This document shows positions 26,443 through 35,470 of a DNA stretch of 47,084 nt, piece after piece. The stretch spans positions 1 to 47,084 of the forward strand of contig JAKPGL010000059.1 in NCBI GenBank assembly GCA_029550925.1. Reading direction: 5' to 3'. The notes below the pieces were generated by a model. The model had not been told where the DNA came from. It saw only the letters and a list, made by a program, of their open reading frames with translations, and made no database searches. The DNA is from Planctomycetota bacterium (lineage in GTDB: Bacteria > Planctomycetota > Planctomycetia > Pirellulales > Thermoguttaceae). The position numbers and the translations under genes were made by a program. Every line of letters starts with the position of its first letter. Positions within the stretch are counted from its first letter, which is position 1.

Positions 26443-28161
26443 CTAGGCGGTGGCGGGAGAAACCGGTTTGGGAAGAGCGACGATCTTTTCTACGGCCTGG
26501 AGGAGTCTGTCTAAACTGAAGGGCTTGTATAAAGCGGCTCGAAGACCTGCTTGTCGGGCTTTGACCAACGAATGGGTAGGATCATGACCAAAACCGGTCA
26601 TTAGGATCAAAGGCACCGGATCGTTGAGGATTTCGCGGAGTCGCTCCATAAACTCATATCCGTTCATGTCGGGCAGACGGATGTCGGCAATGATGGCGTC
26701 GTAACCGCCCTGGGCCAGCATGTTGCGAACCAAACAAAGAGCGGATTGTCCGTCGGTAGCCGTATCTACGATGCAACCGAACCGGTCTAATAGATGATGT
26801 GCATGCGACCGGGAGGATTCTTCGGCGTCCACGACCAGGACTCTTCGGTCCTTCAACAGGGGAATCGCCGGGGTTTGTAGAGGTGCTGGCTGGGCTTCGA
26901 TCGGGGCCATTTTTTCTCCCACCTTGTGGATCAATTGCTTAATATCGTGGGCGTTTCGCAGAATCCGTTGAAGACGATCCACGACGTCCGGCGTATGACC
27001 AATGTAGCGTTCCATCACATAGACGGCATCGGTTAGGATTTCATCCATCGGCAGAGCGATAGCTCCATGGACCGCCTCCACGCTTGCCGCCGCCGTGGAG
27101 GCCTTTTCGGCGACCAGCAACTCTAAGGTGTTCAAGACGGCGGCGACTTGGCGGGTAAAGATTTCGAGAAACTGGAGATCGCTTTCGGTAAATGCGTGCG
27201 GGTGGGGGCTTTCCACGTTGAAGGTGCCGATGACCTCGTCGCCAAAAATGAGCGGGACCGTCATCGAACTGCGCGCGCCCTTGGCCCCCGGCAGATACAG
27301 GGGGTCTTCCGAGGTGTCCTCGCACAGGTAGCTTTTGCCGGTCGCTGCGACAAAGCCGGTTACTCCGTTCCCCTTGGTTTGGGCGTAAAGGACCCGGCTG
27401 GCGGCTTCGGGTTCCATTCCTTCGGAGAGCAACGGCGACAATTGGCCGGTCTTTTGGTCCAATAAACGAATTTCTACTACGTCGTAATGGAGCAGGTCTT
27501 TGGTGTACTGAAGGATATTCGACTTGAGTAGTTCGATCCGTTCTTCGACGGACATGTGGATGAGATCAGCGGGTTTGAGGTCTGCCAGTTCCATACCGGC
27601 CTGATGAATGGCGGCCAATTTTTGCTGCTGCAAGACCTCTTCGGTTACATCCCGAACCGTCACGATCAGATACTGAGCGCCCAGTTGGCCCTCCGGAAGC
27701 GGAGCGGCATGGACTTGGAAATAACGATTCTCTTCGGTGCGTAGTTGAGAAATGCTGGGTTGCCCAGTAGCCAAGGCGGCGGAAAGGGGACAATAGTCGG
27801 GGCCTAAGATTTCCGGATTTCCTAGAGCCGGGTAAAATTTCGTTCCTTCCACCCGGGTAAGTTTGCTCCATTGCCGGATGCGTCGGTTGGCCCAGACGAT
27901 GTTGCTTTCCGCATCCAATAAAGTCACCCCGTCTGGAATAGCGTCCAAAATCTGTACGTTTTGGAGAAACTTTCCTAACGGGAGGGCTTGTGCAAAGAAT
28001 TCGGAACTGACATAAACCCCCTCAAAAGATTCTCGATCCAGTCGCTTCAGAGCCTCGATCGGATGAGAAGCAGCCACTAGCTGGACCGGTTGAGCTTCGG
28101 GGGTGATGGCTTCTGGCAAACCAGCGGGGGGTTGGCCCACACAAAGAATCCGCTTTTTCAC
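26443..28161 (-). CDS. PAS-GAF-receiver signalling protein without kinase
   Basis: A 572-residue soluble regulator. Residues 1-68 look like a degenerate receiver (KKRILCVGQPPAG). About 69-175 are a PAS domain (ILDAIPDGVTLLDAESNIVWANRRIRQW ... YLIVTVRDVTEE). About 205-360 are a GAF domain (GMEPEAASRVLYAQTKGNGVTGFVAATGKSYLCEDTSEDP). A helical segment follows with HDIKQLIHKVG, then a C-terminal receiver (about 440-560) with Asp493 in ADIRLPDMNGYEFM as the phosphate acceptor. No ATPase domain is present, so it must be phosphorylated by another protein and act through its sensory domains or partners. The start is GTG with GGGAG seven bases upstream. No partner kinase is adjacent. Confidence 0.87.
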   Translation of the reverse strand: MKKRILCVGQPPAGLPEAITPEAQPVQLVAASHPIEALKRLDRESFEGVYVSSEFFAQALPLGKFLQNVQILDAIPDGVTLLDAESNIVWANRRIRQWSKLTRVEGTKFYPALGNPEILGPDYCPLSAALATGQPSISQLRTEENRYFQVHAAPLPEGQLGAQYLIVTVRDVTEEVLQQQKLAAIHQAGMELADLKPADLIHMSVEERIELLKSNILQYTKDLLHYDVVEIRLLDQKTGQLSPLLSEGMEPEAASRVLYAQTKGNGVTGFVAATGKSYLCEDTSEDPLYLPGAKGARSSMTVPLIFGDEVIGTFNVESPHPHAFTESDLQFLEIFTRQVAAVLNTLELLVAEKASTAAASVEAVHGAIALPMDEILTDAVYVMERYIGHTPDVVDRLQRILRNAHDIKQLIHKVGEKMAPIEAQPAPLQTPAIPLLKDRRVLVVDAEESSRSHAHHLLDRFGCIVDTATDGQSALCLVRNMLAQGGYDAIIADIRLPDMNGYEFMERLREILNDPVPLILMTGFGHDPTHSLVKARQAGLRAALYKPFSLDRLLQAVEKIVALPKPVSPATA

Positions 28162-29131
28162 CTTGGCACTCCCTTATAAGCTCTCAGGAATGCACACTGG
28201 ATGATCTCTGAAGAATTATACCCGGAAGACGGAAAGGATACAATCAGAATCTCGGAGTTTTTTTTACCTTTTGGGACAGGCACTCTTCTGGGCGACATGA
28301 GAGATTCCCGCCCCGAAGGATGGCGGCCTAATTTTATCTGAATCCTCTTTTTCCCCTGAAAAGTACCGGGAACGTCGATTACCTTCTCATTCCGTCTTCT
28401 TCCGGCGATTTTGGTCGTCTATTCATCCCGCAAAACGGCGAAATTGGCATTTTAAGCTCCGGTTTGGCTCCCAATACGTTTCCTTTGCCCAACATCGCCT
28501 TGCCGCCCGATCCGTCGTGAAAAATCCATCGGGGGAAGGGTTTTGAGCAATACCCCTAAATGGCATATTGAAACCCCTCCTATTTAATTTGATAGAGATG
28601 GACATAAAAGGAATCTGCTTCATTCGGGGGGGAATGGTTCTCGAAAACGAGGCGATGTTGAAGAGTCGTCGGTTCCAATAATTCCGTTCCAAACCTTCTG
28701 CTCGATCCGGTTCGCCTAACCCCTACGGAATAAACTCCTTCGGTTCCCCTTTAGCCCGTTAGCTGATGGGGTCGATCTGCCCTCAGGATGCCCTCGTGTG
28801 GGGACATGTTCTGCCTTGGGAGCGGTTGATCCGAGTAACATTATCAACCGAATGGAGGAACACGCCGCGCTATTTATTCCTACTATTCCAGCGTAAATAG
28901 CCATAGGAGCAGTCCTGGCTTGTTGGTAGTCCAGGGCCCCTTGGAGAGAACACCCTCTGTGAGACGGTAGCGAACCAGTCTAACAGATGTGTTCTGTAAC
29001 ACCGTCTGTTATACGGTAAGTGGTTGGTCCACCGGAACCACACCAGTCTAACAGAGTGGTTGACAACACCGTATTTTGATTTTATTGGTGTCCTTCCACG
29101 GGGCAGTTCCTTTGCGGAGGAAAAGATAACG
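28162..29131. other. Long intergenic region with GTCTG palindromes
   Basis: About 970 bases without a supported gene. Two minus-strand frames (28423-28692, 28716-28904) lack ribosome sites and any recognisable pattern. The right part, 28955-29060, holds several members of the GTCTG palindrome family, including CCGTCTGTTATACGG at 29002-29016 and CCAGTCTAACAGAGTGG at 29043-29059. The rest is AT-richer than the genes, with nothing I can name. Confidence 0.5.
28955..29060. repeat. Cluster of degenerate GTCTG palindromes
   Basis: Four units: CTCTGTGAGACGG (28955-28967), CCAGTCTAACAGATG (from 28976), CCGTCTGTTATACGG (29002-29016, preceded by GTAACA), CCAGTCTAACAGAGTGG (29043-29059). Same family as 9172-9400. 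Confidence 0.65.
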
Positions 29132-29371
29132 ATGTGGCGAGCGTTTTTTCAAGCCGTGGGCATTTTTCTTTTCATCGTGGGTGTGGAATGTCTAGCCATT
29201 GAACAGGCAGTGCTCCGGATTCATGACCCGCCCACATCGATGGCAGATCCTGTGGGGCCTGCCAAAGTGTTTCGCCCCACCGAATGGATGCCGTTTAGTT
29301 TGATGGCCACCGGAGCGATCACCCTGATTTACTCCTTTACGATCCCCGGTTGGGCAAAAAAGGAAGGCTAA
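29132..29371 (+). CDS. Small two-helix membrane protein
   Basis: A 79-residue protein of unknown function. Two membrane segments are visible: about residues 5-24 (FFQAVGIFLFIVGVECLAI) and 54-71 (FSLMATGAITLIYSFTIP), with a loop carrying VFRPTEWMP between. Short charged tail GWAKKEG. The ATG at 29132 has GCGGAGG at proper spacing, which decides against the longer frame starting at 29024. It stands alone, 640 bases before the PTS genes. Planctomycete genomes carry small proteins of this layout, but I cannot name a family. Confidence 0.75.
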   Translation: MWRAFFQAVGIFLFIVGVECLAIEQAVLRIHDPPTSMADPVGPAKVFRPTEWMPFSLMATGAITLIYSFTIPGWAKKEG

Positions 29372-29413
29372 GGCGCTGCCCATCCGACTGGAGAGCGATA
29401 TTTAGCCTTCCTT
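29360..29413 (+). terminator. Inverted repeat at the end of the small membrane protein gene
   Basis: AAGGAAGGCTAA (29360-29371, including the stop codon) pairs with TTAGCCTTCCTT (29402-29413) over a 30-base loop. No T run follows, so it may act as an RNA end structure more than as an intrinsic terminator. Confidence 0.35.
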
Positions 29414-30010
29414 CTCACCTAATGGTTGAGAGAGACGGCAGAAGGGGCAGAAATCCCCGCTTTCTAGGGGAAGAATATGCCCGGTCTGAAGGGGAGCCTG
29501 GGGGGGGAATACCTCCCGCTGCTCGGGGGCCGTTTCCTAATAGGACTGTCTTGAGACGGCCAAGGAGTCTCTATGGACAAGAGTTGCGTCTATCCACAAT
29601 AAATTGCGGCTAAAAAGTTTTGCTGCACTATATGTAGTGGTCGCTTGGCCGTCTGGAAGGACTTAAACAGATACTCTTGCACCGGTTTGGCAAAGATATC
29701 CCATCGTGTTTATTTAGGCCGAACTCCTATCCGGCGACAGAACGACCGGAATCTGTGCTGTAATCCTAAGAAGGCGGTTCCACCCTCTTTTATGAAATGG
29801 CCTTCCGAGGTTATGATAAAAGTTTTGAGGGTGTTAGGAACCGACTCGAAGGAAAATAAGGTTCCTTTCTGATTCTGAAAAACACGACGCTCTCCATGGA
29901 AAACTGTTAAGGTAAAGGAATAAACTGGATTGGGACCGAAAAGTTGATAAGATCCCTCAACAGGAGGGATATTTCGGCCTGATGTGGCGGTTCTCAAGGA
30001 GAAATCCTGC
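29372..30010. other. Intergenic leader of the PTS genes
   Basis: No gene is supported in these 639 bases. A GTCTTGAGAC-like palindrome is near 29545. Just before the EIIA gene a hairpin ATCCCTC-AACAG-GAGGGAT (29952-29970) with ATTTC after it may be a leader attenuator or the end of an upstream transcript. No convincing promoter was found by eye. Confidence 0.45.
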
Positions 30011-30487
30011 ATGAAGTTTGCTGACTTTGTAATTCCCGAAGCGGTAAGAACAGACCTGAAAGCCGAAGACAAACCTGGGGTGATCCGCGAAATGGTTAAA
30101 GCCCTGGAAGAGGCCGGCGGAATCGATCCTGCTGAGACGGAAAGCATTATCAAGGCGATTCTCAAACGTGAGGAATTAGGCAGTACCGGGATTGGCCGAG
30201 GGGTGGCGGTGCCCCATACGAAACATCCCAGTGTGAATCGGCTGGTAGGCATGGTAGGGGTCAGTCAGGAGGGAGTCGATTTTAACAGCTTAGACGGCGA
30301 AAAGGTCTATTTGTTTTTCCTGCTGATCTCGCCGCCCGACCGGCCGGGAGATCATCTTCGAGCTTTGGAAAATATCTCTTTGAAACTCCGCAACGAGACG
30401 TTCTGTCGATTTTTGAAGCAATCGAAGGCGCCGAAGGATGTCGTTCAATTGTTGGAGGAGGCGGACAACAACCAGTTCAATGCCTAA
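30011..30487 (+). CDS. PTS EIIA domain protein, PtsN/fructose type
   Basis: A 158-residue single EIIA domain of the fructose/nitrogen class. It accepts phosphate from HPr on His69 ([11 protein letters not shown], with the usual upstream GSTGIGRG). The strand [33 protein letters not shown] and the C-terminal helix match PtsN-like proteins. As no EIIB or EIIC gene is seen nearby, the protein more likely regulates other proteins in its phosphorylated or free form than feeds a sugar transporter. AAGGAG before the ATG at 30011 fixes the start. HPr and EI follow on the same strand after 166 and 100 bases. Confidence 0.9.
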   Translation: MKFADFVIPEAVRTDLKAEDKPGVIREMVKALEEAGGIDPAETESIIKAILKREELGSTGIGRGVAVPHTKHPSVNRLVGMVGVSQEGVDFNSLDGEKVYLFFLLISPPDRPGDHLRALENISLKLRNETFCRFLKQSKAPKDVVQLLEEADNNQFNA

Positions 30488-30653
30488 AGGGGCCGCGTCG
30501 GCGCAGATGGAGGTAAAGGTCCCTGGAGGAAGAGGTCCTTTCTACACCAGGGAAAGTTGGGCTTTGGGTGCCTCGGGGCAGGAAGCGACCGCCAAAAAGA
30601 AAAGAATGGAGTGGGGGAAGTCGTTGTTTTTAACGCCGAGTGGTTAGAGCAAT

Positions 30654-30962
30654 ATGGATACGCGTGGGAATGAGCAGCCGAAGGCGTCCCGACAGGCGAC
30701 CGTCGTCAATCCGGAGGGGATGCATTTGCGGGCGGCTAGTTTGCTCATTCAGTTAGCCAGGCAGTTTCAGTGTCGGGTGGAGTTGAGCAATCACAACGGG
30801 CGGGCCGACGCCAAAACGACCCCGCTCCAATTGCTCGTCTTGGGCGCCCAGTCGGGGGACCGACTAACCATCGAAGCCGTAGGCCCGGACGCCGAAGAGG
30901 CGGTGGAGGCTATTGCCAAGTTGATTGAAGAGGGTTTTCAGGAACCTACGGAGGCAGAGTAA
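30654..30962 (+). CDS. ptsH: Phosphocarrier protein HPr
   Basis: HPr passes phosphate from EI to EIIA. The 102-residue product has the active-site His24 in NPEGMHLRAASLLIQLA (Arg26 kept, the usual Pro at the next position is Ala27). The site corresponding to the regulatory Ser46 is Thr55 in ADAKTTPLQLLVLGA, so control by an HPr kinase on Ser is not evident. An N-terminal extension of about nine residues (MDTRGNEQPK) precedes the fold. No strong ribosome site is visible before 30654. It sits between the EIIA and EI genes. Confidence 0.9.
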   Translation: MDTRGNEQPKASRQATVVNPEGMHLRAASLLIQLARQFQCRVELSNHNGRADAKTTPLQLLVLGAQSGDRLTIEAVGPDAEEAVEAIAKLIEEGFQEPTEAE

Positions 30963-31062
30963 CTCGCCGAGAAGGCCAACGATGGTAAAGAAGATGTGTT
31001 TTTAGGATTGCCCCCCTACCAGGCGGACGGGTGCGAGGGAGGGAAGGAGGAAATCAGCAGGC

Positions 31063-32805
31063 GTGGAGAAGTTGCAGGGCATACCGGTTTCGCCGGGCGT
31101 AGTGGTCGGCGAAGCGCTAGTGTTAGACGCCGAGGGGTTCCGCATCCCGGAGCGATTTGTCAGTCGAGACGCGGTCCAGGCCGAACTGGAACGGTTGGAT
31201 CATGCGATCCAAGCGGCCGGTGAAGAAATCGCTCGGAACCAGGATACGGTGTCGCGGGAGTTAGGGCCGAAATATGGGGCGATCTTTGGTGCTCATTTAG
31301 AGATGCTCCGGGACGCCCAACTCCGTGAAGAGTTGGAAGAGATGATCCGCCGGGAGCACTACTCGGCCGAGTATGCGGTCAGTCGGACGTTCCGTCGGTA
31401 TGCGGAGGTCTTTCAGCGGTTGGAGAGTGCGTATTTAGCGGAACGGGCCAATGACATCTACGACATCGAGAAGCGTTTGTTACGACATTTGTTAGGGCGT
31501 CGTCGGGAGCAGTTGTCGCATTTGAGTTCGCCGGTGCTGGTGTTGGCGCACAATCTGACGCCGAGCGAGACGGCCAATTTGGACCGGCGATTCGTGCGAG
31601 GTTTCGTGACCGAGGTGGGAGGCCCAGGCAGCCATACGGCGATTGTGGCGGCGGCGTTGGAAATTCCTGCGGTTGTGGGGACTGGGCCGTTTCTGACGCG
31701 GGTTTCCGGCGGGGACTTGGTGATCATCGACGGGGACAACGGATTGGTGATTCTGCACCCGGACGAGGAGACGCTGGCCCGGTATCAGTATGAGGCGGAG
31801 CAAGCTCGTTCGTTGGCGGTCCGGTTACAAAGCCTTCGAGACCTGCCCGCCCAGACAGCCGACGGGGTGCGGATTGAGCTGATGGGCAATATCGAATTCC
31901 CTTATGAGGTGGATCATTGTCTGGAACGGGGCGCGGACGGGATAGGACTGTACCGGACGGAATTTTTGTATCTGGGCTGCGACAAAGAACCGGACGAAGA
32001 GACCCACTTTCAGGCGTACGCTCAGGTGGTCCGCGCGATGGGCGACCGTCCGGTGGTGATTCGCACGTTGGACCTGGGGGCGGATAAAGTTCCCTGTGTG
32101 GCTCGGACCGAAGAAGAACGGAATCCGTTTCTGGGCTTACGAAGCATCCGGTTGGCCCTGCGGAACATTCCGATGTTTCGGACCCAACTGCGCGCGATTC
32201 TTCGGGCCAGTGCGTTGGGCAATGTGCGGGTCATGTTTCCGCTGATCTCCACGGTTTTGGAACTTCGACAGGCGAAGATGATTTTGGGCGACGTCATGGA
32301 AGACCTGGCCGAACGCGGGGTCCCTTTCAACCGAAATCTGCCTGTGGGCATGATGGTGGAAGTGCCGTCCGCGGTGCTGCTGATAGAGCGGTTTGTGGAG
32401 GAGGTGGATTTTTTGAGCATCGGGACGAATGACTTGATCCAATATACGTTGGCAGTGGATCGCACGAACAAGGATACGGTAGGTTTGTACAATCCGACCG
32501 ATCCGGCGGTATTAAAACTGATCGCGATGACGGTGCAGGTGGCGAAGGAGAGGGGGACGCCGGTCAATTTGTGCGGTCAAATGTCCAGCAGTCCAATTTA
32601 TACGATGTTGCTTTTGGGCCTGGGGCTTCGGCAGTTCAGTGTGACGCCCAGTGCCATTCCAGAAATCAAACAGGTCTGTCGATGCGTCACCATCGCGCAG
32701 TGCGAGGCGACGGCTCAACGGGCCCTGAGCATGGAGAACGCCAGAGATATTCGATCCTACCTAAAAGAGGAGTTACGGAAATACGTTCCAGAATTAGGAG
32801 GCTGA
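31063..32805 (+). CDS. ptsI: Phosphoenolpyruvate-protein phosphotransferase (enzyme I)
   Basis: EI takes phosphate from phosphoenolpyruvate and gives it to HPr in the cytoplasm. The 580-residue product has normal length and order: N-terminal HPr-binding helices, phosphohistidine His191 in GGPGSHTAIVAAALEIPAV, and a C-terminal PEP-binding barrel with IGLYRTEFLYL, SIGTNDLIQYTLAVDRTN and the active-site Cys in NLCGQMSSS (most EI have CGEMAG; Glu is Gln here). The start is GTG at 31063 with GGAAGGAGG about 12 bases upstream. It closes the three-gene PTS group. No permease follows. Confidence 0.94.
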   Translation: MEKLQGIPVSPGVVVGEALVLDAEGFRIPERFVSRDAVQAELERLDHAIQAAGEEIARNQDTVSRELGPKYGAIFGAHLEMLRDAQLREELEEMIRREHYSAEYAVSRTFRRYAEVFQRLESAYLAERANDIYDIEKRLLRHLLGRRREQLSHLSSPVLVLAHNLTPSETANLDRRFVRGFVTEVGGPGSHTAIVAAALEIPAVVGTGPFLTRVSGGDLVIIDGDNGLVILHPDEETLARYQYEAEQARSLAVRLQSLRDLPAQTADGVRIELMGNIEFPYEVDHCLERGADGIGLYRTEFLYLGCDKEPDEETHFQAYAQVVRAMGDRPVVIRTLDLGADKVPCVARTEEERNPFLGLRSIRLALRNIPMFRTQLRAILRASALGNVRVMFPLISTVLELRQAKMILGDVMEDLAERGVPFNRNLPVGMMVEVPSAVLLIERFVEEVDFLSIGTNDLIQYTLAVDRTNKDTVGLYNPTDPAVLKLIAMTVQVAKERGTPVNLCGQMSSSPIYTMLLLGLGLRQFSVTPSAIPEIKQVCRCVTIAQCEATAQRALSMENARDIRSYLKEELRKYVPELGG

Positions 32806-33161
32806 ACCATAACCGGACGGCCAACGGCCTGAGAACCTCAAAAACGACGGCAATATGTCAGCCGATCGGAGCCGATCCTCCTGTCTCTTCTCTTCCCTGG
32901 CGGGAGAGGGCGGGGGGAGGGAGAAGTTAGGGCGGCGGCAAGGACAATGCCGCTTCCTTACGGGCGCTGCGTAGAGGGCGTCCTTACCCGGCCAGGCGAA
33001 CGCCTGGTCAGCCTCTCCCAGGAACGGGAGGGCAAGTTCCTTTCGTCGGCTGAGAGATGTTCGTAGGTATTTTCGAGCCGGTTGGCCGCCAAGCCTCCGA
33101 AGAGATGATTGGGGGTTGTTGGACGGTAGTACGGCGCCGGTCAACAACCGCTTCCCCAAAG
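32806..33161. other. Intergenic region after ptsI
   Basis: 356 bases without a supported gene. A perfect hairpin CCAGGCG-AA-CGCCTGG lies at 32992-33007, amid G-rich purine runs (32895-32930). The loop of two bases suggests a cruciform-type palindrome more than a terminator. No T run follows. Confidence 0.45.
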
Positions 33162-33815
33162 ATGAATGGACCACGAGTGCGTATTCGGTTCTGCAAACAG
33201 GGCGATCTGCGGTGGATAGGCCATCGCGATCTGGTCCGAGTGTGGGAGCGCATTTTTCGCAGAGCAGGTATTCCGCTCGCCCATTCCCAGGGTTTCCATC
33301 CCAAGCCGAAAATGAGTTTTCCATCGGCCCTGGCCCTGGGGATTGAAGGACTCGACGAGGTAATGGAAGTCGAGTTGGCCGAGCCTTGTTCGGGCGAAGA
33401 ACTTCAGAGCCGATTGGCTGGTCACGTTCCCCCCGGACTAGAAATAACTCACCTGGCGCTGTTGCCGCCTGGCACGCCCAAGGCGCGCGTTCGCTCGGTG
33501 CGGTATCGAATTCCTGTCCCCGCGGAGCGAGAGGCCCAAATTTCGGAGTGGATCGCCAGATGGGCTGTCGGCGAGGAGGCCAATCCAGCGGTCGGCCTTC
33601 CATCGGCTCTGTTTCGGGCGTTGGAAACGATCCATCTGGAGGAAGGTCAACTGGAGTTTACGCTCCGGATGTTGCCCGACGGTCTGCCCAGCGGACGGGA
33701 GATGTTGGCCGCCCTGCAATTGGCCGATCTGGAAGCTCATGGGGCCGTCTTGACCCGGACCCAGGTCGAACTGGAACCTTCCTCCTGCGGTCCCGGCGCT
33801 AGTGGTCGGTCTTAG
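33162..33815 (+). CDS. DUF2344 (TIGR03936) radical-SAM-linked protein
   Basis: A 217-residue protein matching the DUF2344 pattern: VRIRFCKQGDLRWIGHRDLVRVWERIFRRAGIPLAHSQGFHPKPKMSFPSALALGIEG, the family's signature. In many bacteria this domain is fused to, or next to, a radical-SAM protein (TIGR03960 type) and beside RNase E/G, and is thought to act in RNA or protein modification. Here it stands alone without the radical-SAM part, but RNase E/G follows 41 bases on. The start at 33162 has no ribosome site; conservation begins within a few residues of it. Function is unproven. Confidence 0.85.
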   Translation: MNGPRVRIRFCKQGDLRWIGHRDLVRVWERIFRRAGIPLAHSQGFHPKPKMSFPSALALGIEGLDEVMEVELAEPCSGEELQSRLAGHVPPGLEITHLALLPPGTPKARVRSVRYRIPVPAEREAQISEWIARWAVGEEANPAVGLPSALFRALETIHLEEGQLEFTLRMLPDGLPSGREMLAALQLADLEAHGAVLTRTQVELEPSSCGPGASGRS

Positions 33816-33856
33816 GGAAGCGCCCTACGGACTTTGCCGGTCGAGAAAGCCTGCTC

Positions 33857-35470
33857 ATGAAAAAGGAAATGCTCATCAACGCGGCGCAACCGGAAGAATG
33901 CCGCATCGCCATTGTGGAAAATGGGGTCCTGGAAGAACTTTACATCGAACGGACCGGTCAGGCAAGCTACGTTGGCAATATCTACAAAGGAATTGTCGTC
34001 AATCTGGAGCCGAGCATTCAGGCGGCGTTTGTGGATTTCGGCGTCGGGCGGAACGGCTTCCTGCACATTAGCGATGTGGAACCGCAATATTTTCGATTGG
34101 GCGGCTATGAGCCGACTCAAAACTTTTTTTCCCGCAACGAAGCCCATTCGGGCGGCCAAGAATCCTCGGAAGGTGTGCGGATGCGGACGCGGCCGGGGAT
34201 GCGGCCAAGGTTCAAACCGCCCATTCAAGAGATTCTCCGCCGAGGCGACGAGGTGCTTGTGCAAGTGATCAAAGAAGGCATGGGAGCCAAAGGCCCAACC
34301 CTCTCCACCTACATTAGCATTCCTGGGCGCTACTTGGTTCTGATGCCTCCTTTGGGCCGAGTGGGAGTTTCCCGAAAGATCGAAGACGAAGATACCCGCC
34401 GACGACTCCGGCAATTGATGCAGGAATTAGGGCCTCCGAAGGGTTTAGGATTTATCGTCCGAACCGCCGGAGCGGACCGGAGCAAGAAGGACCTTTCTCG
34501 GGACTTGGCCTACTTGATTCGGCTTTGGAAGGTGATTGTGCGGCGGATCAAACGTTTGCCGGCGCCGGCCACCATCTATGAAGAAAACGACATGATCATT
34601 CGCACTATACGAGATATTTTCAGCTCTGATGTAACGACGATCTATATCGACGAACCGGAGGCGTACCAACGCACCCGAGAATTCTTGCAATTGGTCATGC
34701 CCCGGTATGTGAGTCGGCTGCACTTATACGAAGGAAAGGAGCCTCTGTTTTATAAATACGGTTTAGAAGAAGAGATCCAGAAGATCCATCATCGGGTGGT
34801 GCCGTTGAAGGCGGGCGGGTCCATTGTGATCGATCAGACCGAGGCCTTGGTGGCCATCGATGTCAACAGCGGTAGCTTCCGAGCCGATGATTCCGCCGAA
34901 GAGACGGCGTTTCAGATGAACCTGCTCGCCGCCAAAGAAATCGCCCGTCAGATTCGCCTCCGAGACTTGGGCGGCGTGATTGTCAACGACTTTATCGACA
35001 TGCGTAAAGAAAAGCATCGCCGAGCGGTGGAACGGGCCTTGCGCGATGCGGTCAAACGAGACCGTGCTCGGACAAAAATCCTCCGAACCAGCCCCTTTGG
35101 ATTGATCGAGATGACCCGGCAACGGATCCGCCCCAGTCTGAGAAGCAGTATGTTTCGGCAATGTCCGACCTGTGGAGGGGCGGGAGTCGTCAAAAGCGCC
35201 GAAAGCCTTGCCCTGGAAGCCATTCGGAGACTTCTGGCGGCCGCTTGCGAAGGAAAGATCGCTTCGATAAAAGTACACGTGGCCGAAGACGTGGCCTCCT
35301 ACCTCAATAATAAAAAACGCCGCGAACTTGCTCGGATTGAAGAAGAAGGCCGTCTGAGCATCCTGGTGCTTGGCCATAACAACGTGTCGCCGGAACATTT
35401 GGTCTTGGAATGCCGGGATGCGGACGGACGAGAAGTCCCCATCAGCGTTCCCCGCCGAGAAACCCCATGA
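33857..35470 (+). CDS. Ribonuclease E/G
   Basis: An endoribonuclease for RNA processing and turnover. The 537-residue product has an N-terminal S1-like domain (YVGNIYKGIVVNLEPSIQAAFVDFGVGRNGFLHISDV) with a charged insertion at about residues 85-125. The catalytic part carries the metal-binding Asp residues in VAIDVNSGSF and VNDFIDMRKEKH. The zinc-link is CPTCGGAG near residue 436. There is no long C-terminal scaffold region, so it is of the RNase G/compact E type; rng or rne cannot be chosen. ATG at 33857 has a weak GAGAAAG upstream. Its stop codon overlaps the next start by four bases. Confidence 0.93.
   Translation: MKKEMLINAAQPEECRIAIVENGVLEELYIERTGQASYVGNIYKGIVVNLEPSIQAAFVDFGVGRNGFLHISDVEPQYFRLGGYEPTQNFFSRNEAHSGGQESSEGVRMRTRPGMRPRFKPPIQEILRRGDEVLVQVIKEGMGAKGPTLSTYISIPGRYLVLMPPLGRVGVSRKIEDEDTRRRLRQLMQELGPPKGLGFIVRTAGADRSKKDLSRDLAYLIRLWKVIVRRIKRLPAPATIYEENDMIIRTIRDIFSSDVTTIYIDEPEAYQRTREFLQLVMPRYVSRLHLYEGKEPLFYKYGLEEEIQKIHHRVVPLKAGGSIVIDQTEALVAIDVNSGSFRADDSAEETAFQMNLLAAKEIARQIRLRDLGGVIVNDFIDMRKEKHRRAVERALRDAVKRDRARTKILRTSPFGLIEMTRQRIRPSLRSSMFRQCPTCGGAGVVKSAESLALEAIRRLLAAACEGKIASIKVHVAEDVASYLNNKKRRELARIEEEGRLSILVLGHNNVSPEHLVLECRDADGREVPISVPRRETP

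Noticed and set aside
28423-28904. Two small minus-strand frames in a long gap
   Set aside because: No ribosome sites, odd residue composition, no recognisable pattern.
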